Below are positions 7,228 to 16,013 of a stretch of 40,191 nucleotides of DNA, one piece after another (within the stretch, counting starts at the first letter, position 1; every line of letters starts with the position of its first letter). Where the stretch lies: the NCBI GenBank assembly GCA_018666235.1, contig JABJAB010000067.1, positions 1 through 40,191 of the forward strand, in the 5' to 3' direction. The DNA is from Ilumatobacter sp. (lineage in GTDB: Bacteria; Actinomycetota; Acidimicrobiia; Acidimicrobiales; Ilumatobacteraceae). Below the pieces are notes generated by a model. The model saw only the letters and a list, made by a program, of their open reading frames with translations. It made no database searches and was not told the origin of the DNA. A program made the position numbers and the translations under genes.

Positions 7228-7821
7228 TCAGTCTGGGCGGGCCAAATCGATCGTCGCCGTCTCGTTGAAGGTCGTGAGGATGGGGTTGCCGTTGCGGAAC
7301 GCAATGCGGCAGACCGAGGCATGATCGAGGTGACAGGTCCACGAAATGCCAATGTCGACACCGAGGGCCCACGCCACGGCGGACTTCATCGGCGACACGT
7401 GACTCACCACGACCACGTTGGACTCCGATGCCCGCTCAGCCAGGTCGACACAGGCGCTGCGCACACGTGCATCGAGCGCCGCCAGCGACTCCCCGCCGTC
7501 GGGCACGTAGGCGAAGTCCTTGCGCCAATTGGTCCACACTTCTGACGGGACGTCAGCGTGCTTGACGCCTTCGAAGACGCCGTACGACAACTCAAGGAAT
7601 CGTTCGTCAGTTTTGACCGGCATGCCGAACTGCGCCGCAGTTTGTTGCGCACGCTTGAGCGGACTCGACACCACCTCATCCACAGGTCCCATCGCCTTCA
7701 CCATGTCCGACACCGCAATTGCCTGCCGCTGACCGACCTCGTCGAGGTCTTGATCAAGACGACCCTGGAGCTGGCCGGCTTTGTTGGCAGCGGTCCGGCC
7801 GTGGCGAACGAGAATCAGCAC
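7228..7821 (-). CDS. Histidine phosphatase (phosphoglycerate mutase-like) family protein
   Basis: A 197-residue member of the histidine phosphatase superfamily. The N terminus LVRHGRT carries the phospho-accepting His in RHG, SSPLKRAQQTA carries the conserved Arg, ELSYGVFEG the Glu region, and VVVSHVSPMK the second catalytic His. These enzymes remove phosphate from small metabolites or act as mutases. Absence of the extended GpmA insertions and the small size favour a phosphatase. The start is GTG at 7819-7821, which puts RHG seven residues in, as is usual. It is followed on the same strand by the cyclase-ATPase remnant. The substrate is unknown. Confidence 0.88.
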   Translation of the reverse strand: MLILVRHGRTAANKAGQLQGRLDQDLDEVGQRQAIAVSDMVKAMGPVDEVVSSPLKRAQQTAAQFGMPVKTDERFLELSYGVFEGVKHADVPSEVWTNWRKDFAYVPDGGESLAALDARVRSACVDLAERASESNVVVVSHVSPMKSAVAWALGVDIGISWTCHLDHASVCRIAFRNGNPILTTFNETATIDLARPD

Positions 7822-7841
7822 GACTTGAGTGTGTCACAGGT

Positions 7842-8324
7842 TCATCGCTGCGGCGCAGCGATGAGGACCCCGGTGTGACGGAACGTGGCCCGACGTGTCG
7901 CACTACCAAGGCCATTGATTCGCCACAGCCACGCGCAGAGCCCAATCCCGACTGCTTCGAGGGCGACGCTGATCAGTCCACGGTCGGTGATCGGGAACGG
8001 ATCATCCTCGAACCCGACACCGGTGAACGGCCACCAGAACACGTCGGTGTTGTTCCAGGCACCGTCGAACACGAGGTGGAGGAACATGCCAATCGGGAGA
8101 CCCAACAACATCTTTCGGATCGGTTTTCGACCAGACGTAGCCAACATCAGCACGGCCAGCAAGCCGATGCTCACCGTGATGCTGTGCAACGCTCGCGCTC
8201 CTCCGAACACGCCATCGAGCAACGGGACCACCGACCCGACAATCAGGAGCCGGTAGTCAAAACGTGGATCGCGGAACACAAACCCGACCGCCAAGATCGC
8301 GGTACCGATAAACCAGAAGAACAC
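7842..8324 (-). CDS. Small integral membrane protein resembling the YdjM/DUF457 metal-dependent hydrolase family
   Basis: A roughly 160-residue hydrophobic protein with about four membrane segments. The order of motifs DPRFDYRLLIVGSVVPLLDG, ALHSITVSIGLL and LPIGMFLHLVFDG resembles the membrane-bound YdjM/DUF457 family, in which Asp and His residues near these positions form a putative metal site (H in LHS, H and D in LHLVFDG). I place the start at GTG 8322-8324, eight bases past the stop of the zinc-ribbon gene, because an upstream start would add a Ser/Arg-rich tail inside that gene. The two genes are therefore probably co-transcribed. No enzymatic activity is established for the group, so the hydrolase name is nominal. 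Confidence 0.65.
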   Translation of the reverse strand: MFFWFIGTAILAVGFVFRDPRFDYRLLIVGSVVPLLDGVFGGARALHSITVSIGLLAVLMLATSGRKPIRKMLLGLPIGMFLHLVFDGAWNNTDVFWWPFTGVGFEDDPFPITDRGLISVALEAVGIGLCAWLWRINGLGSATRRATFRHTGVLIAAPQR

Positions 8325-8331
8325 GGATCGT

Positions 8332-9069
8332 TCAGACGATGAGGAGCCGGCCGCATTGCGGGCAGTCGGTGTAGCCGGCTGCGACCGACTCGTCCTTGGC
8401 GGTGTCAACCTCGGCGGCGGAGAGATCGAGATGGCACCCCTCGCACCGGTGGCCCTTCAGCTCTGCGACGGCGACGCCCGCTGACGAGCGCACCGACTCG
8501 TAACGGCGCACAATGCTCTCGTCGAGATCGCCGGCAGCGACGACACGTTCTTCGCCGAGCTGTTCGAGTTCGACATCGATGTCGGCACACCTTCGCTTCA
8601 GCGCTTCGTCGGCTTGGCCCAGGGCTTCTCGCAATGCCCCTTCGGACGCGAGGTGGGCGACCCGCTCGTCGTCCAGTGCTGACTGCTCCTCGAGCGCCGC
8701 CAGCTCGGTGTCATCAAGTTCGTCGCGCTGCACGTTGATGGTCTCGATCTCGTGCATCAACGCTTCGGCTTCGCGTGGCGCAATGACAGTCTTCATCTGC
8801 GCCTCAAGACGATCGCGGCTTGAGCTCAGTTCGGCGTTGCGTGCCTCGGCTTGCTCGATCGCTGACGTGAGTTTGTCGAGTCGAGTCGCGACCTGGGCGC
8901 TTCGCTGTTCCCAAGCCGTCATCTGCTTCTCCTGAGCGGCCAGTTGTTCTCGTTCCGACAACCGCTCGCGTTTGACACGCAGTTGATCCGCTTGGGTGTC
9001 GATGTGCTGCAATGCCAGCAGCCGAGCGGCTACGGACGTCTCAGGATCAGGTTCAGCAGCGTCAGTCAT
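8332..9069 (-). CDS. Coiled-coil zinc-ribbon protein (DUF164/C4-type)
   Basis: A 245-residue protein. Residues about 20-190 are a long charged coiled coil rich in Glu, Gln, Ala and Leu. The C terminus carries a four-cysteine zinc ribbon: CEGCHLDLS and, some 25 residues later, CPQCGRLL. This is the architecture of the widely conserved C4-type zinc ribbon family (CT398/HP0958-like), proposed to be a nucleic-acid-binding or chaperone-like scaffold. The function in actinobacteria is not established. The start is ATG 9067-9069, and it sits 19 bases downstream of the PBP gene stop, so it is likely in the same transcript. Confidence 0.88.
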   Translation of the reverse strand: MTDAAEPDPETSVAARLLALQHIDTQADQLRVKRERLSEREQLAAQEKQMTAWEQRSAQVATRLDKLTSAIEQAEARNAELSSSRDRLEAQMKTVIAPREAEALMHEIETINVQRDELDDTELAALEEQSALDDERVAHLASEGALREALGQADEALKRRCADIDVELEQLGEERVVAAGDLDESIVRRYESVRSSAGVAVAELKGHRCEGCHLDLSAAEVDTAKDESVAAGYTDCPQCGRLLIV

Positions 9070-9088
9070 CGCTGCTCAGTGTGCCACC

Positions 9089-11383
9089 TCAGCGGCACGG
9101 CCCGACACTCAAGCCGATCTCCACCGTGGGAAGCGGTGCGTTTGGATCGAGGTTGTCCGGCGCAATCGTGGTGCCAATGTCGACAGCCACGACGATCGGA
9201 CGACCGGGAGTCGTTTCCGGGGGCACTTCGGGCTCGCCTGGGGCGAGCGTGGTGGCGGGTGCTTCTGGGTCGATCTCCACCTCGATCGGCTCGCCTGGCT
9301 CGAAGCCGACCACGCGCACGGCGCACTCGTTGCCGGGCAGGATCAGACGAGCATCTGCCCGCTCAGGGGGTTGGGGGTCATCCCAGTCGAGCAACGGTTC
9401 CAAGGTGTGCGCCGGATCCATGAACGCCGACCAGATCTGCTTCGGGAAGAGGCCGCCCTGGACCTTGCTGACTCCCTCGGCTCGAAACTCAGGGATGCCA
9501 ACCATCGGCGTATACGCGTCGGGGTCGCCCACCCAGACAGCGGTGGCAAGTTGTCGGGTGCCGCCGACAAACCAAGCATTCGTGTTGTCCTGCTGTGTGC
9601 CTGTCTTGCCGAATGCGGCGCGGTCGTTGGAGAGTGGATAGCGGCGGCCGGTACCGCTCCGGATCACGCCCTTCAAGATGTCGATCGTTTCGAGCGATGC
9701 CTCACGATCGAACACGACCGTGCCCGGGCTGGAGTGCGTGTACGTGCGCTTCCCCTCGGGGTCGGTGATGAACTCGACGTAATAGGGCTCATGATGCACA
9801 CCCTCGTTGGCCACTGTCTGCACACCCGACGCCATATCGAGCGGGCTGAGTTCGTTCGCACCTGTCGCGAAGCTCAGAAAGGGGTTGATCGCCGCTCGTT
9901 CGCTCTCAGGCTGGCCTGCATAGAGATACGGCGACTTCGCAGCTCGGTAGACCGTGTCAACCATGCGGTTGAGGCCGACGATCTGTGAAAGGCGAGCGAA
10001 CGCACAGTTGACCGACGACCAAGTTTGTTGCGCCAGGTTGGTGACGCTGCCCTGGATACCACCGTTGATCTGGAAGAAGGGTTCCTCACCACCGGGATTG
10101 TCGAAGCGACAGCCGCGCACGCCGTCGATGACGTCCCCTGCCTGCGCCCCAGCTTGAACAGCAGCAGCAAGGATGAGGAACTTGATACTCGAACCGGTCT
10201 GGCGAGGGGCAAGGGCCATGTTGACCTCGCGCTCGTTCGGAACGAAACCTGAGCCGCCGACCATCGCTCGAATGGCTCCGTTGGTCGCGTCGAGCGACAC
10301 GATCGCATTCTCAAAACGGCCAGCGGTCGGCGGTAGGACGTCGTGTGCGTTCTCAGCCAGCAGTTGCAAATTCTTGTCGATCGTGGTGTGGATGCGCAGG
10401 CCGCCACGGAAAAGTTGGTTGTAACGGTCTTGGTAGGTCGAGCCGAGAATCGTGGACTTGTTGAGGAGGTAATCGCGAAGCGCCTCGGTGTAGTAGCTGC
10501 GCTCGCTCGACCGCGTCGGGATGGTCTTGACTCGGGATGGCAGGGCGAACGTCTCTTCGAGAATCTCGGACTCTTCGAGGGTGATGTACTCCTCGCCAAC
10601 CAAGCGGTCGAGTATCTGAAGCCATCGAGCACGACTGCGCTCTGGTTCGTTGATCGGGTCGAAGCCAGACGGCGAACGAACGAGGCCGGCAAGAAACGTC
10701 GACTCGATGAACGTCAGCTCGGCGGCGGTCTTGCCGAAGTAGGTCTCGGCTGCAGCCTGGATTCCGTAGGCGTTGTTGCCGAAGAAAACCGTGTTGAGGT
10801 AACGCTCGAGAATCTCTTCCTTGGTGAGTTCCTTCTCGAGCATGCGTGCGTAGTGGGTCTGCAGCAACTTGTAGCGGCCATCGCGTTCCAGACCGGCGAG
10901 GAAGTCGTTCTTGACCACCTGCATGGTGATCGTGGAAGCGCCCTGCTGCGGTGCGTCGCTCGCGAAGTTCGACAGCGTGGCGCGGATCAGCGAGCGAACG
11001 TTGACGCCGTCGTGGTTGAAGAACTCTTTGTCTTCGACGACGAGGAACGCCTGCACCACTTGCGGGGGCATGTCGGCGTACGAAATCGGCTGCGAGTTCT
11101 CCAGCTCGAACACGGCGATTTCTTCGCCATTGCGGTCATACACATAGGTGCGTTGGGCAAGGGCTTCGAACTCGGGGAGCACGACCGGAACTTCTTCGTG
11201 CGCGTTCACAATGTGCCACACCCTGGGAGCCACGGCCACGACGACAGCCGTGATCATGAGCGCGCCGGCCGCGATGATCGCGAACAGACGTGGAAGCCAG
11301 CCGGTGATACGCACAGTGAGTGCGACAGTAGTGGCCGTTTCCGCCCGATTCGGGTCACCCGGCATGCGCCAGGGTACGGTCAT
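9089..11383 (-). CDS. Class A penicillin-binding protein (bifunctional transglycosylase/transpeptidase)
   Basis: A 764-residue membrane-anchored peptidoglycan synthase. One N-terminal membrane helix (about residues 32-55) is followed by a GT51 glycosyltransferase domain with the catalytic Glu in EDKEFFNHDG (E117) and QGASTITMQ. The transpeptidase domain has S398xxK (SSIK), SxN (SVN) and KTGT. It polymerises lipid II and crosslinks the chains outside the membrane. The C terminus has a Pro/Thr/Glu-rich tail of about 60 residues (APGEPEVPPETTPG), a feature of actinobacterial PonA-like proteins. The first ATG lies only four bases from the ATG of the divergent LLM gene, so the true start may be ATG 11363-11365 (MPGDPNR). 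Confidence 0.93.
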   Translation of the reverse strand: MTVPWRMPGDPNRAETATTVALTVRITGWLPRLFAIIAAGALMITAVVVAVAPRVWHIVNAHEEVPVVLPEFEALAQRTYVYDRNGEEIAVFELENSQPISYADMPPQVVQAFLVVEDKEFFNHDGVNVRSLIRATLSNFASDAPQQGASTITMQVVKNDFLAGLERDGRYKLLQTHYARMLEKELTKEEILERYLNTVFFGNNAYGIQAAAETYFGKTAAELTFIESTFLAGLVRSPSGFDPINEPERSRARWLQILDRLVGEEYITLEESEILEETFALPSRVKTIPTRSSERSYYTEALRDYLLNKSTILGSTYQDRYNQLFRGGLRIHTTIDKNLQLLAENAHDVLPPTAGRFENAIVSLDATNGAIRAMVGGSGFVPNEREVNMALAPRQTGSSIKFLILAAAVQAGAQAGDVIDGVRGCRFDNPGGEEPFFQINGGIQGSVTNLAQQTWSSVNCAFARLSQIVGLNRMVDTVYRAAKSPYLYAGQPESERAAINPFLSFATGANELSPLDMASGVQTVANEGVHHEPYYVEFITDPEGKRTYTHSSPGTVVFDREASLETIDILKGVIRSGTGRRYPLSNDRAAFGKTGTQQDNTNAWFVGGTRQLATAVWVGDPDAYTPMVGIPEFRAEGVSKVQGGLFPKQIWSAFMDPAHTLEPLLDWDDPQPPERADARLILPGNECAVRVVGFEPGEPIEVEIDPEAPATTLAPGEPEVPPETTPGRPIVVAVDIGTTIAPDNLDPNAPLPTVEIGLSVGPCR

Positions 11384-11387
11384 TGAG

Positions 11388-12338
11388 ATGTCGCGATTTC
11401 CGGTGAAGCCCTTCCGATTCGGTGTCCAACTCTCGGTGTCTCCCGATCGTAATCACTGGGTCGAGCAGGCCAAGAAGATCGAATCACTCGGCTACGACAT
11501 CGCCACGATGCCCGATCACTTCGGCGATCAACTCGCGCCCGTGCCTGCGCTGCAGACCATCCTCGATTCCACGACCACCCTGCGGGCAAGCGCCCTCGTG
11601 TTCGACAACGACTACAAGCATCCCGTTGTGCTCGCCAAGGAGTTGGCGACAATGGACGTGCTCAGCGATGGACGCGTCGAGATCGGCCTCGGTGCTGGAT
11701 GGATGATCAGCGACTACGAACAGGCGGGCATCCAATACGACCGCCCCGGCGTACGTATCGATCGCTTCGTCGAAGGCCTCCACATCATCAAGTCGGCCAT
11801 GGGTGAAGGTCCGTTCTCACACGAGGGCGAGCACTACGCAATCACCGACTACAACGGTTTCCCGAAGCCAGTGCAAGGCCCGCACCCGCCAGTCATCATC
11901 GGTGGCGGCGGCAAGCGTGTTCTCACCATCGCTGCGCAGCAGGCCGACATCGTCGGCGTCAACGGTTCCCTGCATGCCGGCGTCATCGGCCCCGACGCCA
12001 TCGCCACGATGACCGGCGAGGTCATCACCGACAAGGTTGCCCTGGTTGCCGACGTCGCCGAGGCGGCGGGACGGCTCGAACACATCGAGATGAACATCCG
12101 TACCTTTTTCGTCAGCGTCACCGATGACCGAGCGGGCCAGGTGGCCGGCATGGCCCAGATGATCGGCGTTGAAGAATCAATGATCGAAGAATCGCCCTTC
12201 GCACTCATTGGCAGCCCAGACCACATGATCGAGACCATCCAAGCGCGCCGCGAGCAGTACGGGTTCAGCTACGTGATTGTCGGGCCCGACGAGCTTGAGG
12301 CGTTTGCTCCGGTCGTTGCAGCTCTCGCCGGCAAGTAG
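11388..12338 (+). CDS. LLM-class F420-dependent oxidoreductase
   Basis: A 316-residue luciferase-like monooxygenase fold protein. The N-terminal strand FRFGVQLSV, the segment YDIATMPDHFGDQLAP, DGRVEIGLGAGW after a substrate-binding helix, and PPVIIGGGGKRVLTIAA are characteristic of F420-dependent members in actinobacteria. It probably transfers hydride between F420 and an unidentified small molecule. I chose ATG 11388; GTG 11403 (VKPFRFG) is a plausible alternative that gives the divergent PBP gene more room. Its TAG stop overlaps the GTG of the next gene by one base, indicating translational coupling with the degenerate Gfo/Idh-like protein. Confidence 0.88.
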   Translation: MSRFPVKPFRFGVQLSVSPDRNHWVEQAKKIESLGYDIATMPDHFGDQLAPVPALQTILDSTTTLRASALVFDNDYKHPVVLAKELATMDVLSDGRVEIGLGAGWMISDYEQAGIQYDRPGVRIDRFVEGLHIIKSAMGEGPFSHEGEHYAITDYNGFPKPVQGPHPPVIIGGGGKRVLTIAAQQADIVGVNGSLHAGVIGPDAIATMTGEVITDKVALVADVAEAAGRLEHIEMNIRTFFVSVTDDRAGQVAGMAQMIGVEESMIEESPFALIGSPDHMIETIQARREQYGFSYVIVGPDELEAFAPVVAALAGK

Positions 12339-13105
12339 TGCCTGTCGACATCTGGGGTGACAGTCCGCTCGCCGAGGCAACCGTCTTCGGTGCGCGCTCA
12401 TTGGGTTGGGATGTCACGACGGGGGCCGATGTCATCGCCGTGGCGCCACTCGCGTCAACCGTTGCGGAGTGCGATGCACTGATCGCTCGTCCGACTGCTG
12501 GCAAGCGCGCGTTCGCATGGCCAACGGTCAGCGTCACCGCCGTGCAACAGATGATCGCTCGTTGTCACAGTGTTGGTCCGTTGACGAACCTTTCTTCGCG
12601 ATCGACCCGGCCTCAATCGAGCCTGCTCACGGCTGCACACGACCAGGTGGCCCTGTTGTTGCTGGTCGCTCAGATCAACGGGCATGGCGCCCCGACCGAG
12701 GTGTCATTGCGCTCGACTGCTGAGCGCGTCGACCAACTCGTGATGCGCTTCGAAGGTTTCGCCGCCGCGGTCGAAGTGACGTGGGACAACGCCGTCACCC
12801 CGTCGCTCGACGTCCAGGTCGCTGGAACCGACGGCGTTTTGCGAATCGAGACCGACCCGTCGACCCAACTCGAGCAGAACGGTGCACTGGTTCCCCTCCC
12901 CCGGCCCGCAGCGATCGCTCCTGAGCTACAGCCACTTCGCGACACCGGCATCATCAACATGTTGCAGACGATCGGCGCAGCGTTTCACGATGACCGCCCA
13001 TTAGCCCATGCCTTCTCATTCGAGTTCGGCCGCTCCGTTGTGGCCATCATCGAAGCCGCCGAGACCGGCGCGGGAGTATTTCGGCCTACCCAACGGCCGA
13101 GATGA
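12338..13105 (+). CDS. Gfo/Idh/MocA-like protein, degenerate
   Basis: A 255-residue protein beginning at GTG 12338, overlapping the preceding stop (TAGTG). The C-terminal half (VEVTWDNAVTPSLDVQVAG, then GTDGVLRIE) resembles the beta-sheet domain of Gfo/Idh/MocA oxidoreductases, which bind sugars or polyols. The N-terminal half has a short Rossmann-like start (VDIWGDSPLAEATVFGARSLGWDV) but no GxGxxG nucleotide motif and no EKP catalytic Lys that I can find. It may be a non-catalytic partner or a scaffold-like relative. Coupling to an F420-type oxidoreductase suggests the two work on one substrate. Assignment is tentative. Confidence 0.55.
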   Translation: MPVDIWGDSPLAEATVFGARSLGWDVTTGADVIAVAPLASTVAECDALIARPTAGKRAFAWPTVSVTAVQQMIARCHSVGPLTNLSSRSTRPQSSLLTAAHDQVALLLLVAQINGHGAPTEVSLRSTAERVDQLVMRFEGFAAAVEVTWDNAVTPSLDVQVAGTDGVLRIETDPSTQLEQNGALVPLPRPAAIAPELQPLRDTGIINMLQTIGAAFHDDRPLAHAFSFEFGRSVVAIIEAAETGAGVFRPTQRPR

Positions 13106-13290
13106 ACAGGTTCGGGTCGAACGCGCCGCTGCCGTCAGCGGTGGTGAGCGGCTCAACGGCTTGCCGCCGAGCTGAGGCTTCGGCATGGACTGCCCCAGAG
13201 CGTCCAGAACGGGCTCGTAGAAGACCGTTGCGGGCGACCCAAACAGACCAGCGACAATCGAGCCGCCGGCACCACAGCCTGACCAGCGTG
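13086..13290 (-). pseudogene. Possible frameshifted C-terminal gene remnant
   Basis: Between convergent genes, the minus strand has good codon bias in two adjoining frames. One reads SIVAGLFGSPATVFYEP and VLDALGQSMPKPQLGGKP (about 13290-13160). The other reads VEPLTTADGSGAFDPNLF and ISAVG before TAG 13086-13088. Adding one base near 13155 would join them into a natural-looking C terminus. I do not recognise the family. No N-terminal part is present, since glgC follows immediately. It overlaps the end of the plus-strand gene by about 20 bases. Confidence 0.3.
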
Positions 13291-13292
13291 TC

Positions 13293-14534
13293 TTAGGTGA
13301 TCTGCTGATCCTTCGCAATGACGACAATGCCGTTGTCGCTGATCGTGAATTGCTTGGCGTCCTGCTCAGCGTCAAAGCCGATGCGTGCGAAGTCCGGAAT
13401 GACGACGTTCTTGTCGACAATGCACCGGTTGAGTCGGGCGCCCGGCCCGATCGTCACACCGGGGAAGAGAATCGAGTTGGTGACATGCGCGTCATGATCG
13501 ACAAAAGATCCCGGGCCGATAATGGAACCCTCGACGTGCGACCCGGAGATGATCGAACCTTGACACAACAAGCTTCCGTCAACGAATGCAGGCTCGCCGC
13601 CCCGCCCACGCGACACCTTGGCAGGCGGCAGGGCCTGGCGTCCGGTGAACACCGGCCACTTGTCGTTGTAGAGGTTGAACACCGGGACAGGCGCGATGAG
13701 GTCCATGTTGGCGTCGTAGAAGGCGTCGAGCGTCCCCACGTCTCGCCAATACCCCTGCTCGCGTTCGCCCTGGCCGGGAATCTCGTTCCTCGAAAAATCA
13801 TAGACACGTGCGTCGCCCGATGCGGTGAGTGCTGGGATCACATCGCCGCCGAGGTCGTTCATCGCGCTATCAGCACCGTCCTGGTCTTTCTTGGGCGTGA
13901 CGATGTCAATCAGCGTCTCACGGTCGAAGACGTAGTTGCCCATGCTGGCGAGACATATGTCATCGCTCCCTGGCATCGTCGGCGGCGTCGGTGACTTCTC
14001 ATGGAACCCGATGATCCGACCCTCTTCGTCGGACTCGATGACACCAAAGTCCGTGGCCTCGTGCTTGGGAACCGGGATCGCCGCCACCGTGACGCCAGCG
14101 TCATTGGCCATGTGCTCCTTGACCATCTGGCGGGGGTCCATGCGGTAGATGTGGTCAGCGCCGAAGACGCACACGATGTCGGGCTTCTCATCGTTGATCA
14201 GGTTGAGGTTCTGGTAGATCGCGTCGGCTGACCCCTGGAACCAGTACGGGCCACGCCGCATCTGGGCAGGCACTGGGGTCACATAGTCGCCCAGCAACGT
14301 AGAGAACCGCCAGGTCATGCTGATGTGACGGTCGAGGCTGTGGCTCTTGTACTGAGTGAGTACGACCACCTTGCGGTAGCCCGCGTTGGCGAAGTTCGAC
14401 AATGCAAAGTCGATCATCCGATAGGTGCCGGCGAACGGCACCGCTGGTTTGGCGCGATCGTTGGTCAGCGGTTGGAGGCGTTTACCCTCGCCGCCGGCGA
14501 GGACGATCACGAGCACGGTTGGTTCGACAGCCAT
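13293..14534 (-). CDS. glgC: Glucose-1-phosphate adenylyltransferase (ADP-glucose pyrophosphorylase)
   Basis: The 413-residue product carries the GlgC signatures in order: LAGGEGKRLQPLT near the N terminus, AKPAVPFAG, RMIDFALSN, WFQGSADAIYQN, FGADHIYRMD, and YWRDVGTLDAFYDAN in the catalytic domain. A left-handed beta-helix of hexapeptide-like repeats fills the last 120 residues. It makes ADP-glucose from ATP and glucose-1-phosphate, the committed step of bacterial glycogen synthesis. The start is ATG 14532-14534. It lies 59 bp downstream of glgA on the same strand, so the two steps of glycogen synthesis are probably co-expressed. No branching enzyme or phosphorylase is in the window. Confidence 0.96.
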   Translation of the reverse strand: MAVEPTVLVIVLAGGEGKRLQPLTNDRAKPAVPFAGTYRMIDFALSNFANAGYRKVVVLTQYKSHSLDRHISMTWRFSTLLGDYVTPVPAQMRRGPYWFQGSADAIYQNLNLINDEKPDIVCVFGADHIYRMDPRQMVKEHMANDAGVTVAAIPVPKHEATDFGVIESDEEGRIIGFHEKSPTPPTMPGSDDICLASMGNYVFDRETLIDIVTPKKDQDGADSAMNDLGGDVIPALTASGDARVYDFSRNEIPGQGEREQGYWRDVGTLDAFYDANMDLIAPVPVFNLYNDKWPVFTGRQALPPAKVSRGRGGEPAFVDGSLLCQGSIISGSHVEGSIIGPGSFVDHDAHVTNSILFPGVTIGPGARLNRCIVDKNVVIPDFARIGFDAEQDAKQFTISDNGIVVIAKDQQIT

Positions 14535-14593
14535 CGCCTCTCAACGTACCTGGTCGGTTCGTGTCACAACGGAAACGCTGGATGAATGCTGCG

Positions 14594-15985
14594 TCAGGAG
14601 TCTCCGCGCACGAGCTCACGGTAGAGCTTGACGTACGTCTGCGCCGGACCGGTCCATGACCAGTCGATCGACATCATTCGTTTCTGCAGCGCAGCGGTTC
14701 GCCGCTTGTCCTTCAGCCGTCGGGCAGCTCGGAACATCGCGGCGAGCAAATCGGTCGACTCAACCCGTTGCGCGACGAACCCGACGCCGCGTCGTGTATC
14801 GAGATCGGCGTCTGGAACGGTGTCGACGAGACCACCGACCGCTGTCACGATCGGCACGGCGCCGTATCGCATGGCCTGCATCTGGGTGAGCCCGCACGGC
14901 TCAAACCGGCTCGGCATGAGGAATGCATCGGCACCAGCGAACATTTGATGCGAGAGGGATTCGTCATATCCGTCAACGAAGGCGAGATGGTTCGGATGAG
15001 CTGCTGCGAGGCGATGGAGTTCGCCCGACAGCACCGCGTCTCCCGAACCAAGAATGCCAAGCCGCATCGGGATCTGCTCAAGCAACGGCACCAGTGGGGT
15101 GATGAGGTCGACACCCTTTTGGTGCGTGAGGCGGGTGACGATGGTGACAAGTGGCGTGTCGTCATCGGGCAGACCGAGCCGAGCGAGCAGCGCTGTTCGA
15201 TTCGCCGTGCGGGCGGAAAGCGATGACGTATCGAAGGTGGCGACGAGATGCGGGTTGTCAGCTGGGTTCCACACGTCGGTGTCGATGCCGTTGAGGACGC
15301 CGATCAGTGCGTCGCCGCGCTGCCGGAGCGGCCCGTCGAGCCCGAAGCCACCTCCAGGAGTGGTGATCTCAGTGACGTAGTTCGGTGACACGGCGACAAC
15401 ACGGTCCGCAAGCGCGAGTGCCCCGGACAACGGATTGGTGTCGCCCCACCACTCGAAGTGCGCGGCCAGCGGGCCGATCAGTTCAAGCCACTCAGGCCCC
15501 GCCACGCCCTGGTAGGCGAGGTTGTGGATCGACACGACCGTCGGCGGCGGCGATTCGAGCGCCGCCAGGACAGCGCCCGTGTGCCAATCGTTGAGATGCA
15601 GGACATCCGGCGGATCAGCCTCCACAAATGCAGCAACCGCCCGCGCGAAGCGAAAGAACCGTTCGCTGTTGTCGACCCAGCCCGATCCATCCGCCTGGAG
15701 GTACGGGTGCGGACGCGCCATCCCGGGAACGCCGACGAGATGCAGGCGCCCGGCGACGGGATGAATTCCCACCCGGATTGTCGCAGCGCCGACCCATTCA
15801 GGGACTGACAGCTCGATCGTGGTTTCGTCGACGAGGTCGACGTCGCCGTAGTCGGGCATCACCAGATCCACATCAATCCCGGCACGACGCAACTCGGCGC
15901 CAAGTCCTGCGGCGGCGGCTGCCAAGCCGCCGACCGTGGCCACCGGAGAGAGTTCTGCAGTGGCGAACACGACGCGCATACCCAT
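14594..15985 (-). CDS. glgA: Glycogen synthase (GT5 family)
   Basis: A GT5-type glycogen/starch synthase of about 463 residues. The N-terminal Rossmann domain has VVFATAELSPVATVGGL (the KxGGL loop, with Thr-Val in place of Lys-x), LHLNDWHTG and VSIHNLAYQG. The C-terminal domain has VTRLTHQKGVDL, FVDGYDESLSHQMFAGAD and the catalytic SRFEPCGLTQMQAMRYG. It transfers glucose from ADP-glucose to glycogen. The usual KTGGL lysine that contacts ADP is replaced, as in some actinobacterial homologues, so donor use might differ. The frame can extend to TTG 16000; I prefer ATG 15985 (MGMRVVF), with a further ATG at 15979. It is divergent from a lipoprotein gene and upstream of glgC. Confidence 0.93.
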   Translation of the reverse strand: MGMRVVFATAELSPVATVGGLAAAAAGLGAELRRAGIDVDLVMPDYGDVDLVDETTIELSVPEWVGAATIRVGIHPVAGRLHLVGVPGMARPHPYLQADGSGWVDNSERFFRFARAVAAFVEADPPDVLHLNDWHTGAVLAALESPPPTVVSIHNLAYQGVAGPEWLELIGPLAAHFEWWGDTNPLSGALALADRVVAVSPNYVTEITTPGGGFGLDGPLRQRGDALIGVLNGIDTDVWNPADNPHLVATFDTSSLSARTANRTALLARLGLPDDDTPLVTIVTRLTHQKGVDLITPLVPLLEQIPMRLGILGSGDAVLSGELHRLAAAHPNHLAFVDGYDESLSHQMFAGADAFLMPSRFEPCGLTQMQAMRYGAVPIVTAVGGLVDTVPDADLDTRRGVGFVAQRVESTDLLAAMFRAARRLKDKRRTAALQKRMMSIDWSWTGPAQTYVKLYRELVRGDS

Positions 15986-16013
15986 CAGTCTGGCCGACAA
16001 CTACCGTCGCCTC

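Noticed and set aside
7089..7361. Minus-strand open frame of 90 codons before the cyclase-ATPase remnant
   Set aside because: It overlaps the phosphatase gene in another frame and lacks any motif or conserved start.
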